The position numbers were made by a program, and so were the translations under genes. This document shows positions 47,218 through 62,460 of a stretch of DNA of 64,000 nt, piece by piece. Under the pieces are notes generated by a model. That model saw only the letters and a program-made list of their open reading frames with translations. It was not told the origin of the DNA and did not search any database. The stretch's first letter is position 1. Every line of letters starts with the position of its first letter. The stretch comes from Pelecanus crispus (Eukaryota; Chordata; Aves; Pelecaniformes; Pelecanidae): NCBI RefSeq assembly GCF_030463565.1, contig NC_134648.1, positions 10,891,806-10,955,805 of the forward strand. Reading direction: 5' to 3'.

Positions 47218-50200
47218 GTAAGTATTATGATTTTTCTTTTTGAGACTTTGTTTTGTTTCTGATTTTATTTCCTTAATCTGATTATGACTTAAATTGTCTG
47301 ATAAATTTATGAAGGAAAATACTCTTTCTCTCTCTCAAGCTTTGACCTTAATCCAAGGAAATTGACAGTACATTTTCAGTCCTCATTTCTCATTCTTTGG
47401 ATGTATTAAAGAATGTCTTATGTAGGAGATAGTGGGTTTAGTCATTGCCCTGCTGATAGGGTAGAAAAGCTGGAGAATGTTCTTCTCTTAATCTTACTTA
47501 ATCTAAAACTTACTTAAGGAAATACTACTTTAATTATTTTGCCTGTCTTTCTGTGTTTTGCATTATTTGCCACATAAATTACAGAGTACAAATCAGTCAG
47601 TACTGAGGGTTCAAGACTTCTTATTTAGTGCTTTTTAGTCCTTCTAGAGACTATATTCTCATAAAGTGAGATAACACCACATCTATAATCTGGGCAAACA
47701 GAGTGCAGACAATGCTGACTAAAACACAAGTGTCTTCGGTCAGCCTATAAAAATTAAAGCTATAAAAACTATAAAGCCTATTAACTATAGAGCCTATACA
47801 AACTTAAAAACATAACAACCACCTCAGCATGTGTTCCATGAAAGCAATGAAACACACTGAATTGGTTTAACTCTTTGTTTGGCATCACTTTGTTATATAG
47901 GGAAATGGGAAACTTATAAAATAAGTCTGTATTTCTGTTGTCCCAAAGTCTCTGGTATCAAATTCTATGCAGGAATCCCATTAGTGATTAGGTACAAAAC
48001 CACAAAAATTACTTTTGGAAAAGAAAGAGCTTTCTTTTCTTCTCAAAGCATGAGCCAACCTCCTTGTAGTGCTATTAGAAATTAATCACGTGTCCTATGG
48101 AGAAGGGACCTTCAATGAGAACGATACATGACAGAAATTCACAAAGGTGAAGCTACTAGTGCCAGGAGTCAGTAAGTATTTCATTTGCTATGTCAAACCA
48201 TACTCAAATGGAGTGCACACTTTAGAGTCAAATAAACCAAACTTCATTAACAGTAAGATCACAGTGTTAGTTTGTTAGACCTCAGTTCAGGAAAGCATTT
48301 AAGCATATGCTTAGCTGAGTATAAGAAGCTGTTAAAAAGTAAAGGATGTTCTGAGGCAAATACTTTCCTGAATTCAGACCCTCACCTTGTACCTCTGTGG
48401 TCTGGTAGCATGCCCATATTACAGACCAAATGGATTAAATCAATCTTTTTGTTTGGAATTTCTTTTTGAAAATTGATATTGTCCTTGTTTTGAGGTGATT
48501 TCCTAGTGTTCTTAGTCAGTGTTATGTACCCGTGTGTGGAACATGCTGTGCATCCACTCCACAATCCTCTTCTACGCTAGGATGGAACTGCAGCAGCAGC
48601 ACTAGCAGTTCCCTCACTCAAGGTATAGGCAGGGGCATGGACACTCAGTGTCAGAGAAGGATGAACCTGGCTTTTCTATGAAAAGTTACTGCTCTTCAAC
48701 TGCAAGGGAAAAGTAAGAATCTGATAGAGCAGATGACAGTCATTCCAAGTGAAAGCTGCCTTCATACAGCATTAAGTGTCCCAAACTCAACTTTTCAGTT
48801 TTACAGTCAACTGAAAGTTGAATGCACATGCACACTGGAGTTACTTTGACACATACTAGTCTTTTTTGCATGCTTTAACTTAGGCAAAAGATTGGCTTTG
48901 GTATTTATCTTTTAATCACTTTCCCTTCCAAATTTCAAAAGTGATCCAGCATATAGTTTGTATTCAGATTTTCTGTAATCTCTGAAATTAAACTCAGGAG
49001 TGAAACATGAGTCATTTATTAATTCCTACCAATATTAATTCCTGTGTGAAGTGTAACCCTGTTTATCCAAACAGAACACATGACCTTCCATCTAGACTTG
49101 TCACTGGGTTTTCAGCTAACAGAGACCTTTTCAAAGCAGATGACTCACAGTACATGGGAGACACAATCCAATTTTGGCTAATGTGAGTTCTGAGATAAGA
49201 GTATCAGATAAATGAAAGTGTGGAGTACTCAGCTTACCAATTAACATTTCCAAAATTTCAAAGGTTAGAACTTACTCCATAAAGTTATGAGAAACCCTCC
49301 AAGCGTCATTTAAGAAACCAAGTTTCAGCACATTTTCTTGTCTGTGTAGCTTAGATATCTCACAGACTGACAGCAGAAGCTGAATCCTACGGGCTACTCG
49401 GTGAAGCTGCTGAAGTGACTACTCGTGTGGCTGCACTCCAAACCAGGCCAGCAGGCAGTATTAGTGAATCTCTGAAATAAATTTTAGCGAAGTTTTGAGC
49501 ACTGTTGGGCAGTTTATGGTTGCAAACAGAAACTGTATCAACTGTAGCAAGCTTTCAATCATTTTATCTCTGAATGTCTTCTTGTTTCAAATAATAATTA
49601 CAAAACAGACAAATGCTGGGCAAACTTACTGAAGGAAATACACTCAATGTAGATCAAGAAAGAGTGGAGCACAGGAGGGATAAACCAAGCAAACCGACTA
49701 GAAAAAGGGAAGGTCCACACAACTACATGTGACAAGTTTGTCATACTTCTGAAGAGTACATTCATTTTAATTCCTTGTGCATCTTATTACACTGCATAAC
49801 CAGCGATCCCAAAGGCCTTTATTTTATATTCTCCATTTTATTATGTTCTAATCCAATTTGACGCAGTAATATAAAAGAATGTATCAAATCCTTCTCTGCC
49901 CAGCAAAATGGCCTACTTTAAGTGAGCACTGCCTGAAATGTCAGCTTTACTGCAAACGATGCCATTAAATTGACCTATTATGCCATGTGCTTTCTTAACA
50001 CCAGAAGATTTTCTTATTGAAAACCAACAGTTTTGGTTCTTTGGACTACAACATCTGCTACTATCCCAGAGTTTGAAATTATTTCATAACACAGCATAAA
50101 AATTTTCTACATGCTCAAAAGCAATCTGCCTCCAAACACAAATCTCCAATATCAAAATGATTGTTCTTCTAATCCCAGGTCCTCTGAGCATAAAATCTCT

Positions 50201-50581
50201 CTCCTGTAACACTGACAATTTTTCCAACCAGAAAAAAGCAGCAGTGGTCTGTTTAATGGAAGGAATAATTAAGTGGATCAACTTTAGATGAACTTGAAAT
50301 GAACTAGATAAGCTTTTTGTATATCTACCAGACAGATTACACTGGTTTCTGGCTCATCAAGAAAAAAGGTACTATTTATTTTTAGTCTGGGTTTTAGTAG
50401 TTGGTATGTTTTGTTTAGTAGCCTTTAGAACATATTCAGGGTTTGGGGTGTGGCATTTTTTGTTTGGTTTTGTAATGTTCATAGATTGATGGCATGTTTT
50501 GAAGAGAAACGAGTTGTTAATATTTCCTTGGTTGCCATCTTCAAACTCAAATGTCATCCGGCAAAAATACATGGCTTTGTC

Positions 50582-50651
50582 ATAAAATAAAATAAAATAA
50601 AACAAAATAAAATAAAATAAAATAAAATAAACCAAAACAAAATAAAATAAA
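50582..50651 (+). repeat. (AAAAT)n microsatellite with AAAAC interruptions
   Basis: About 13 pentanucleotide units of the AAAAT type carry two AAAAC-like interruptions (around 50602 and 50633). It lies in intron 3, so SYT9 pre-mRNA would carry an AAAAU repeat. Confidence 0.92.
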
Positions 50652-51067
50652 CAACTGTGAAGGACAGTAAGCTGTCAGATAGTCCATTTGAGATAAAGGA
50701 GAACCTTCTCTTTCAGAAGATGCTAAATATCCACTTGCATAACTTGCTGTGCACCCAGAAAGGAAAATCTTTTCCCAAGAATTGCTTGTTAAACATCACC
50801 AGGCAGATACAGGGCACAGAGAATGATTTCCGTGAACTGGAAATCCAGCTTTGGTTCATACTAGCCGTTTGGATTCTCAAAATGCTCAGCCTTTGTCACT
50901 TGCTAAGCAGGTGATCTTTCTAGACAAGAGGAGTATTTAAAAGTGGCCTCCACTTAGAGCAGGGGGATAATCAAAGCAAGAAAGAACAATGTAAATTTCC
51001 ATTCTTAGCTGGGCCAGCATTTTCCAAAATGACTACCCATTTTACAAGCCAAATTCGTGAATTTGGT

Positions 51068-51069
<2 letters not shown>

Positions 51070-51106
<37 letters not shown>

Positions 51107-51107
51107 G
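51070..51107 (+). repeat. (TA)n microsatellite
   Basis: Alternating TA for about 35 bases, with one break near 51099, follows a T run. It is self-complementary and may extrude a cruciform. Confidence 0.9.
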
Positions 51108-54100
51108 CTTTTGACACTAATGCTATCTTTTCAGTTGTCAAATATAGTTGAGATCTAGGCATGGTACAATGAAAACTGTTCTTTTTCTGAAAGTCTAAGC
51201 ATATATATACAGGTAAAAAAAAAAAAAATCTTATTAATAACACCCCATTGGTATCTTTCTCTCATCTCACCCCAAGGCTGAGCATCCCAGACTAACTGGT
51301 TTTCATGAATCTTTCTATAACATTCTATTCTCAAAGGATATTTACAACAAGATTTGCAGTAATTATGTACCTACTATTCTATAAATTGTAGCTCCCATAT
51401 TGTCTGCTACTATTTATCCTTATCTTGCGGTTCCTTTGAGGCTCTTTGCTGTATCCACCTCCTGTGAATGTGTGAAGTAAATTGAAACTCTGATAAGGGT
51501 GAAAGCAGTTGGTCAGATTCAAACCGTGGTTTATTCTTTACCTGCAAACAATCGGCGTACTACAAAGGATTCAAAAGGTTACTCTGTTTTGAATATGGCT
51601 ATTTTGAAGTACTTCCGCTGTTGTTTCTAACTAAGCGTTGAAGAGTGTAGAATCCAGCCCCCAAAGTTAAAAAATAATATATCAGGGTACAAAAGGAGAG
51701 TGAAAAATATCAAAGAAAAGTATTTCTAAAAGAAAGAGAGAAAAGATTACAGAAAGAAAACCCTGGGTAATACATATAGAATTTGAGAAGTAACGTGTCA
51801 CAGGCTTTAGAGAATGTGTATGGTTCGCTGAAAACCCAAGAGATAGTTATGGAGAGTTCAAAGCTATAGGGAAACACAAGCTGTATATCAAGTTGTTTAC
51901 TTTGACATCCAGAAAGAGCCAGCATATGCTAGAAGTTGCAAAGCCAAGAAAGTGATTGCATCTGTTTTTAAGAATCTTCAAGCTCTTTAGGGTATATGTA
52001 GTGGTCAAGAATACAACAGTGTGTCAGATAATGCTGAGTTCCTTTTGCACGGACGCAGTAAACAAAACTGTATTTAAAATAAAATAATGAATTTAAGTTG
52101 CATTTTGGTATACATGCTAGTGTTTTGACAAAGAGAGACTTAAAAAGTAGGATGGTTCTAAGTATTTGAAATTCTGCATTCTAGAAATGCTAATTGTTCA
52201 CTGATGTTCTCAAGTTTGCTCAAGAAAGAAAGATTTGAGAATTTGTATTTTTAGGCATTTATGTTGTATAACTGAGATGCAACTGGAATCATAACATCAC
52301 CAGAAGTTTCAAGTTTCCCTGTTTCAGAGATGTTATTGGCAGTAACAGTATGTGTGGAAGAGAGACAGACTAAATTATTTCAGTCAGTTGTTTATGGAAA
52401 GCATAATAAAAGTCTAAAATTTTTAAACCTGACCAAACCTACCAGATTTTCTGCAGTTCAAATCTATTCTGCCCTCAAACTGAAAAAAACTTCCTCAAAG
52501 GTTGCATTGCTCAGGACCACTCCTGCTAAGAGGCTGTGAGCAATTCATTGTGTGCTAATGCACATGCATAGGTGCAGTTCATAATCCTTAGGGCTTACAC
52601 CCTCAAAACTTGAGGAAAATAGACTTCCTTCTTTCAAAGAAGTATGTAAATACTGTCCCTAATTCATGGACAGTGGAACAGACTCAGACAAAAAGGATGT
52701 GACTTGCTTAAGACATGACACTACTTAATAGCAGAAATGAGACTGAGTCCAGAATCTGCAGATTCCTGGCACCAGCCTTAATCCACTCTATGTAGCAATG
52801 AATTCTTATCTTCTTCAACAGTGTACAGATACTGTAGCTGGCAGTAAGTCAATCAAGTCCACCTACTCCACTTTTTAAAAATGTTTAACTTGCCAAGATG
52901 TTTTAGCCCGTATTTCTAAAATTCCTGTTTTGGCAAGTTGCTGGGTTTAGAAAAGTGATGGCATTGAGCAAGATCTCAGAAAAACATTTAAAATGTTTAC
53001 AATGGTTAACAAAAATTTTTGAGTCAACAGTTTGAGAAGGAACAGAAAGAAACCAAATCTCTGGCTCTACGTATGAATTCAAATCCAAGCCATCAATGTT
53101 AAGTGCTGTATCCACTTTTTAGGACTGTAGCAGTAAACAAGAAACACTAGTTGATTTTTTTGTAATACAGAAAACATATCCAGTATTAACCTGATGTTCC
53201 ATTTGTTTAAAACGGGTAGGATTTGGCATCAGGGAGGCAATCAGTTGTTGATGTGGACGTGTACCTATTAAATTGCTTTGCAAATGCAAGTCTCTCTAGA
53301 AGAGATAGATTTGCAAACCCATGTATATTGCCCACATTAAAGCATACCGTAAGTTTAAGGAGCAACAACAATTATTTCATGGCTAGACAAATTAAGGCAG
53401 TGAACACAAGAGGTAAGATTCACCTCCCTTAAATTTTAGATTTATTAATAAAACCTAAAACCCACAACCAAACCCAGAGGTACTCAAAAAAATACAGAAA
53501 GCATAATTACCTTCAAGAGGCAGATCAGTGGCTATTCATCCTGTCCTAAGTCACAAAGGTCACTCTGTTTTATGATTTCTTCTGACTGTTCTTACTTAAT
53601 CAAATGTACAGAAAAAATAGAAGTCCGTGTGTAATGAATCATTTCATAGCCAAAAGATGCTGAAAAGGCATAGATCTTTAATCCTTCAGATTTCTAAGGA
53701 CCACCACAGTAAGGCTGAAAAAGAAATTAATTAGCCTTCAGCATCAGCACAACAGGTATAGTAGTCATCGTACACTGGAGAACAGCTGCAGCCAGTGTTT
53801 TTCCTACAGTTTTTACATTTTTTAATAACCACATATTTAAATGGGTTAATTTTAAAAACTGGGCTTTTCCTTTTGTCTTTCTATGTTTCTTTTTTAATCT
53901 AATGATTTTGCTAATTACTTTGTAGGGAAAGATTTGTCAGAAAATATGTTTAAATGATGAGGAGATAGCCTCAGCATGGCTAAACAAAGGACAGATACAG
54001 TTATATACAAATATATGGGGTAGAGATAAAATATTGACATGTGTTTTCAGAAAACTTAAAGACAGCAGATGCCTAATTCTGTTTGGAGCAACTGGGGAAC

Positions 54101-54485
54101 TATGAGAATAATATTCAATAAAACTTGGGAAGGGTCTGAAGTAAAAAAAAGTCAAATGCCTTCAAGAGCATTGAAGCTTGAGATGCAGCTAGGCTGGTCC
54201 TGAGTCAGTGGTAGAAGCACTCCAAGCTTGGCTCTAAAAATAATGGTGGCTACAGACTGTGGAGCTACAAGCTCCACAGGCATGGTCAGAAACAGGATGA
54301 ATTTTGTAATATCACTGAAGCCTCAGCTAACATTTATTGGGGGTTTGGGACCAGTTTAAGAAAATGGTAATTCAGAGAATTGTGTATATGTGTATGTACC
54401 ACTTGAAGTTAACAGAACCCAGGAGTATGGCCATTTGAGTTTCCAAATGAGCTTTTTCAGCCTGGATATTTCTTTACAAAAACCA

Positions 54486-54512
54486 TACATACATACAAAC
54501 AAACAAACAAAA
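54486..54512 (+). repeat. (ACAT)/(AAAC) tetranucleotide stretch
   Basis: Short ACAT units pass into AAAC units in intron 3. Confidence 0.65.
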
Positions 54513-56601
54513 GAAACAAAACCAAAACCAAAACTGAAGCAGGCAAAAAAATACATGTAGCAGAAATGGGACCATTTCAGTTAAAGAATTTAAAAGAAAA
54601 AAAAAATTAAAGTCAGTATTTTGAGAAGACTGAAATTTCCGAATAAGATGTTTTAATTTCTCATTTGGAATGCCCTTCTACTGCAATATTTTCAAATATT
54701 TTGAAAGTTGACATAGGAAAAAAAATACCTCGTTTTTTATCAAAGCAAAATGTTTCAAGTCATGTGAGGGATATTCTGCTTCAAAATGGGAATAACTCAA
54801 AATCCCTTATGAAATTAAAATCTTGGTTTCCACGCTAGTCCTCCCCCCACCCATCAATGATGCATATTCTTGAACACACAATTCTGTCTTTGTATTCTGC
54901 ATGTCTCCCCAGAGCACCAGTCCTGGACAGCAATAGTGTATGAGAAACACTTTCTTCCACACATTAGCCGCATGCTAAAAAAAGGTTAGACCCAATCCTA
55001 CATTCCTGTTTCTCTAGATTACTGGAATAGTCTGTAACTATACCTTTACTACCCATGCCCTTCCCCTTTCTTCTCGCCTTCTTCTGCCAATTCTTTTTTT
55101 CCAGAAATCTCTCTCTAAACAAGACTCTCAGAAAGAGCTTTCAGTGAAACAGCTCACAATAACATACACACTGCACATAAAGCAAAGCCAAAATGTGATC
55201 CCGGTCAGCCAAGCCTGTCCTTCAATTATAGCATTCAAAAGTGTTAGTGGGAGCTGCAGACACAAAATAATCGCTCTAATATTTTCAATTCATAGGCAGC
55301 AATTCTTCAAGATAAGCAAAGAGCACTCGCACAGTGTTAAGGCTAAAATAGCTGTATTAAGATGATCTTGGCTGTAACCATTCTGCACATAATTCAAGAT
55401 TTGACTGTGCCATAGCCTTTTTTTCTACAGGGTTATATAACATTCAGTTTAAACATGTATTTAGCCAGGCAGGGAAAAAATCACTTCAAACACACATTTA
55501 ATTATTGAACAGTTTTGGGAATGCTTGCTTTGTCTTTTTTTCTAGCAGAGGTCACAGAAAGCATTTCAATAGCTTATGGATTCATCAGAATTTCTGAAAA
55601 ATCCTACTCTTTAAATTTAGTTTCAATATTTGGAGTCAAACTTGAAAGTATTCTTCCCTCTGAACACAGTGTGCTTATGTGAAAAGCCTCAAGCCATTCT
55701 TAGTCTTTAATCCCCATGAGATATCGCAGCCATCGGGCATCTTTCTCCACCAAACAGGGTATTTCAGAGTTTTACAGTTTTCCTCTGTGCACAGTCTGTT
55801 TACCCAGTTCTCGTTATTTTCCCATGGTCTTATATTTAAGCAATAGGTGGACTTTTTTGTTATTGTGTATTATTTACTTAGTGATTAACTGTAACTCTGC
55901 TCCGAACTCTTACCAAAGACATACTGGATATTTATGCAGCGGATCGCCTAGCTGCTTGGGAAGCATCTCCTGCACACCATACCTGACAGGCTGGCATCCT
56001 AACACAACCTGAAATGTGTGCTTGCTGGGGTACAGTCTTGCCTTCATCTTTTCTAGTCCACCTGTGCCCCAGGTAAATAGGTAGAAAAGAAAGTGCCACT
56101 ATACACAGGCTCTTCTTCTCACCAAAAGGTTTGTCTGTCCCCTTTCAAACTCTCATCAGAGGACGTAATGTGTCTCACACTTCAACCATTCAGGATTCCA
56201 GGATCTCTCCAGAGTCCTGTTATTGAGGACAAAACACCACCGTCTGTACAGAAGGAAGGAATTACTGGACCATAACTGTAGTTCTTCGGAGGCATGTTTT
56301 TTGTGCTTACAGGCTCAATTATAGAGCTTGCTGAAATTAAGATAAGGCTATACCATTTGCTAAATAATCACACAAGGGCTCTCTTCAGACCTCCCCACTG
56401 GCTTTGTTGGGGGAAAACTTTAGAAGCTGCCCCTGAAGTTTGAGCTGACTGGTGAAGGACATGTTGTGAGTGAGACTTTTAGCAGCTGATCATGTAGTTT
56501 GAAAGAAGTAAAAGATGAAACAACAGAACTGACATAAGTGAGAGTAGAAACTTTAAAAGACACACAATACATTTTGCTAAGATTTGGTTATATGGTCAAC
56601 A

Positions 56602-56639
56602 AGTATAATACCAGATATTAAGTATAATACCAGATATTA
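56602..56639 (+). repeat. Perfect 19-bp tandem duplication
   Basis: The 19-base unit at 56602-56620 is repeated exactly at 56621-56639. No third copy is seen. The absence of differences suggests a recent event or strong sequence constraint. Confidence 0.9.
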
Positions 56640-59600
56640 TACAGGCCCTAATTGTCCCTGGAAGGCCTCAGAGGTGTACACGACAGCTTTTCTCTCTTCA
56701 GTCGCTGGCCCTTCAGAGCATGAGGGCCACTTTGGAGGCTTTGTAGACAACGTTGCTCAGATTATTGCAGAAAGATACATAGCTACGCTCTTCCATTCTT
56801 TCACTTTGTAAAAAATAAGTTACTTGGCGGCCAAATTATCCAAGGGAAGAGGGACAGAAAGGCATCATTCTTTCATGACAATTGAGCTATTTTTCTGAAA
56901 GAAACAATGGCAAAACTGAGGGACCTATAACCTCACTAAAAGCTTTACATCAAGATTTATTAGTCCCAGGTTTACTACCTTTTCACAGCAGAGATCTTCA
57001 TTTTAACTCACTATTTTATTTAATTTCTCCTTATGCATATACATTTCTCTAAACATTCAGAAAGATATATGTGTATCAGGAACAACATAAAAAGTATAGT
57101 GTTTCCTGAAAAAAATCCAACAGGCCACTGCAACATCACATTTGTGCTTGCCTGGGTAGGATTAAATGAGAAACAAATGCAAACCTCTGAATTCTACACT
57201 AGTCCTCATAAACACTGAAAAGCACTTTGCAATGCACACTCAAATTCTAGACTTATAGATATAATAACTTCTGTAGCTAGTCCCACTGAAGTCACTGGAA
57301 GTATTCACATGGGTAAATGAAGCATACAGTCATTTGTAGTGTCTGAGCCTTCCTGTGGCTCCCTAGCAGAGAATTAGAATGAGTATTTCACACCACGTAC
57401 TTTGGTGAAGTGACAGGCTCAAATGACGAGACTGCATTAGCAACGTCTGTGGTACCATGACATTTGAGATTTGTATAGCTACATGTTTCTGGCACTTTTT
57501 TGCTTGATTAAACACCTTGCTCTATTTACTCAAGAAAACAGTAGTCACAAGCTACAGCTTACCTTAGTGAGTGGCTAACCATTCACTACTCCTTTCATCA
57601 GACAAACTCAGAATTAAAGCTACATACACCATCTGGAAGAAGATTTCTGACTAGTGGTGGCATCTTGCTTGTGATGGGTAGGGAAGCAGAAAACAACTGA
57701 CAGCTGGAGGTTTTCACAGTTGATTATATGAACTATTGGGATAAAATTCCCCACTCAGATTCTTGGGCCAAATCTGGCTTCTTAAAAATAGCAGTTTATC
57801 ACATCAGAAAACATAACCTTGCTTGTCAGGCAACCAGTTACTAACAACACAGTATGAGTGGCTGAAATCCACTGCTCCTCCCACCTAACATTTCCTCTTC
57901 CATTTCCTGCAGTAAAATTATTTTAAAAGGAGCAATGAATAGGAGATTTGCAATATCATGTAATATCTAATATTTTCTATTCGTATAGAAACTGCTACCC
58001 AAACACTGTGAAAGTTAACACAGAAGAGCAAAAGAACAATTCCCACACTGTATTTTGTATATTTGTTTTCAGAATTCATAGAACTCTTTACATATATTCT
58101 TTTTAAAAGCATGCTGGGGTTTAATAAACATTTTTAAAAGCCAGCTGTGGTTTAATCAACCATCTGATCTACACTATGATAACTCTTCTGAAAAACCTCA
58201 ACAATAAAATAAATATGTATGCAGTAAAGGGAAACAAAAGTGTGTACAAAAAAGATAGGAAGAAAACAGCAGACTTTGGTTTCGAGCCCCCTAGAGAGTT
58301 ATTCATGATCATCAGGAAGAAAGGCATCACTTTAAAATAATGAAAACCTTTCCAAGTCTGTACTCCACTGAGCACAGAATCTTACAGTAAATGCTAATCT
58401 AACAATAAACTTCAGTCCATTGGGACAGCAACATTTTATGCAGGTAGACATGAGTGTTACTCAGGATGAGATCTTGACTCTACTGTAAAGACAGGGAAAG
58501 AATTCCCACTGAAGCTCAGATTTCATGCATACCCTCTTGATCTAGTTTGGAAATAGTATTGTGTAAACAGTACAAAGAGCCACATGAAATAATGTAAACA
58601 AATCACCTGAGATGTACATCAGAAAATTCACTAGAACAGCAGAACAAGAAAATTACCATCTTTTTATTCCTGTCTACAAAATAAATACATGTCAATCACC
58701 TGCTCAGCAAAGATTTAAATCTTCTCCCCCCGCCACCCTCCAAATTTGATGGCTAAAATATGAGTGAGCGATCAAATTTGGTCCCAGAGAAAGCTGATAG
58801 AAATCTCTCCATTAGAAATGACCTGAGCTCTACATCCACACCTTCAACTTTTGACTGGCTGCAGCAGTCCTAATAGAATGAAAACAGAATAGATTCTTTT
58901 CCTTCAAGGTTTCTGCAGTGAGCACTCCTGACCCATTCCTTTCAGTAGCTCAGCAGTGTTTCTCATCTGCCAGCTCCTTTTCCAAATTCTTCACTTTACT
59001 CAGTATATAGAGTGTCAGCATTCTTAGGAAAGCTGTGAGAAACACTTCATTCAACACAAAGCTTTTATTATAAAACAACATATAAAAAGCTTTTCATGCT
59101 ATCTATAACTGTAATACTTTTTTCACCAAAATATGGGTATTTTTTAAAAAACAAATCAGTAGATATAGCAGTAGATGCTCACTCTCATCACCCCCATCCA
59201 TCCACTCTCTTGTTCTTCTCAAAAATAATTTATTTCAGAAAACCTTTCAGTGCTAAAGCAGCACAAAAAAAGAGGAGAGAATACTATCCTTCTTTTCAGA
59301 CAGTCATGTTCCAGAAGTTATGAGTCAGGATGGTCAGACATAACTACACTAAATTCTTCCAAAATCATACTTCCTTCCAAAAAATTGAAGTCAGGCCTTT
59401 TTAAGGTGTCAAACTGAGTACCTGAAATCATTGATCATTCTCAAAGTAGAAGAGAGTTCTAAAGTGAACTCACCATTTAGGACAAGTTAACTCACAACTT
59501 TGATTTCTTCAAAACTGTGAAATTATTTAAATTATAAGCAACTAAACCAAAAATTTGAGAAGGAATCTAAGTGACTGTGAGATAACTGTTTACTAAATCA

Positions 59601-62423
59601 CTCACAAACTTTCTAAAAATGCAACTTTTTTTCCTACCCATAGGCTAGTATGTACTTAATAACACTAGTTATTCTGAATATAAACATAACCAGGTAAAAG
59701 TCTGGGCAGCTCACCAGACTCATGTCACACAAATGCACATGACGCCATCAGGAAGAGGGTAAAACAAGCCACAGAAAAAAATCATTTTCCTCTCTAGGTA
59801 CATTTCACATGTAGCACATGTGAAGTAAAACAAGTTAGAAGAAAAGTCTTCTAGGAGGAGGAAGTTCTGTTGACTCTCTTCTATGGACTTAAAGCACTAA
59901 AGCAATTCTATATTTAGTGCTTTCTTTATTTCACATCTTACACTACACTCTGTGCATTCTTGAAGAGAGATAACATGCTCACTAAAGTGGTCTTAAAATT
60001 GCCTGCAATACACGTCTAAATATAATAGGGAGGCACGAGCGTACCTGATAGAGAATAAGTATTACAGAAAAAGAACTGCTATCACACTCTACACAATCAC
60101 TTCTTCCCCTGCTCATGCTGTAGACACCTGGATGATACACTTGATTTCAGAGTCTGCATTTTCTAAAATGGATTTCTGTCTTCTTCCTTCCCCTTCCTGC
60201 AGCTTCCTCACAGTCTTTAGTTTTATTTTAAAGCTGTTTTTTGTACAGCTTCAAAGTAGATGTAGTACTGAATTGGTAAACTGCTTAACAGCTTTAATAT
60301 TAAAATATTCTATTTCTTTGCAAGGTAGGTGAATTATATACAGCAACAGCATAAATTCCCCTTCACCACGTCCATGTAGCCTAAGTGTCCTAATGGCTGC
60401 AGTCCAGAACTGTCTCCAAAGAAAAGAGGATAGCTGGATTTGCATGAGCTTTTGGGCAGCATCAGCAGCTAAGATACTGAGAAACACTGAAATGTTCCCG
60501 GCATTGCCCAAGAGAAGTGGTATAAGTAACCCCTTGTTGCTAGATCACCACAGGTTCCACGGGATTGATTCAGGAGGTGAGTCAGGGAGATTTGCCCTGA
60601 GAGGGTTATATACCAATAGCTTATCGGCATGTTATGCCGTCAGCAAATTTTACATAGCAGTCTGTTATGAAATTGTCAGTAGCATCTCTGGGAGGAAACA
60701 GAAGAGCCTCCCTTCTCTCCCATGTTTTCCCCCCCGCCTCGAAAAAAGAACCACCAAACCCCCAACTTCTGTCCTGATTCAAATGTGAAGTTTTCTTTGT
60801 AGCATGGTTTGAGAAATAAAGGATGAAAGCAGTCCTCTTTTTCACACTTCTGGAATGACGCTGTCTTGTTATCATTAATTTTATTGTCATTCTTATTCTT
60901 CCTTCCTCCCTCTATTATTTTAATTCCTTTTGTATTAGAAAACCAGAGAGATTCTAAGGTATAAAATGAGACAATGTTGTGGTATTGAAGATTTAGGGGT
61001 TTTGTCTATTTTGACATATTTAATAAATGTATTTTGGAGGATTAACCTTAACATCCATGATTATATTCTTCTTCCATTTAACTTGCAATGAAAATGGAAT
61101 TGCGCTGCAAGGACAATCAAAGCAGTACAACTGCACACCTTTTCACCAAATCCATTAACAGAATATTGCTAGCAGTGAAGTAGTCTCTTTACCTTGGCTG
61201 CTTCACTTTGAAATTTGCAGTGATTTTCTTTTCTATATGACCCATTTAAATAAATTACTAAGAAGTAAATGAAACTTCTATGGAAATTGCTTTACTGTTG
61301 TTTAAAAGTGGGTAATTTTATAGAGAAGTGTTACTAGTAAAATGCATGTTGTGAAATTTAGTTGTGCTTTCAGTCTAGTGGAAGGTTACGTGGAATGCTC
61401 TCAGAGATGTTTTTAATCCATTTCTCTTGTATTGATACTTTCTGTGGATGATGCATCTCAGTCTGGCAGGGCCACCAGTGTTATTGCTTGTACAGGTGAC
61501 ATCACAAGCCAACTTCTTCTATTTAGTTACACCACGTAACAGTAATGAAGTCAATTTCAAAGGTAACAGGATTTCAACTTCAGGCAGCTCTAGAATAAAA
61601 GCTACTTTTGACACAAAAAACCACGAAAAATTCTCAGTAGTTCCTGACCTGTGGGGACGCATGACATGACACAACAGAATTGTCTCTAGAGAAACAAAAC
61701 ACATGGAGAAACTTCAACGGAAAGATACTTGATCCTGGTCTTTAAAATGACAAGGAAACCCAGGAAAGGTACCTATTTGAAAGAAAAAATAACTTTACTC
61801 TAAATCATGATGAAGAAAATTTCTGAAACTCTTAGGAAAAAAAAAAAAGGAGAAATAGATTCGTAAACCCATGCTTCTTTCCCCACCTGCTAAATGGGCA
61901 CCAAACTTAAAGGGAGATGCACATAGAAAATATGACTTTTCAAAAGTCTGCCTTAGGTATACCTTATTAATGGAGGGAATAATTCTTTTATTATTTTGTA
62001 ATGACATGAGAAGCCAAAAAGGATCAGAAAGAGGGAGAGGAAGGGCACACCAGGGTTTTCATTGAACTTGATTTCCAGATATCACAAGAATTTTAAAATT
62101 ATTAGACTGTTTGGATTAATGGCAATACACAGTTCACTAATAGTTATTTTAGTGGTCTGTGAAAGGAGCCCATTATATTCAAGTGGTCAAAATCTAGGGG
62201 CAAAGTGCTTCTTCACTGCCTGTTTGCACTGAACAATGCACATGTGCTTCTCCAGCTTCTGCATTCATTACACTAGAGTCCTGAGCAGAAAGATCCCCTC
62301 CTGGCCTTCCCAGGTCACGTACATAGATATATGGATAGCAGACTACTGTATCTTTTCTACTGAAATTATACCTGGGATGGAATTAGGCAGCAGATGGCTA
62401 AAACCCAACAAGAGGTATTTGAT

Positions 62424-62460
62424 TTAAAAAAAAAAAAAACAAAAAAACCCAAAAAACATA
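62424..62460 (+). repeat. A-rich tract
   Basis: A run of 13 or 14 A passes into AAAC/AAAAAAACCC-like sequence in intron 3. No retroposon is recognisable upstream. Confidence 0.65.

Noticed and set aside
60393..60788. 131-codon plus-strand frame in intron 3
   Set aside because: Mixed composition without motif, overlapping frames on the other strand, and no splice or family support.
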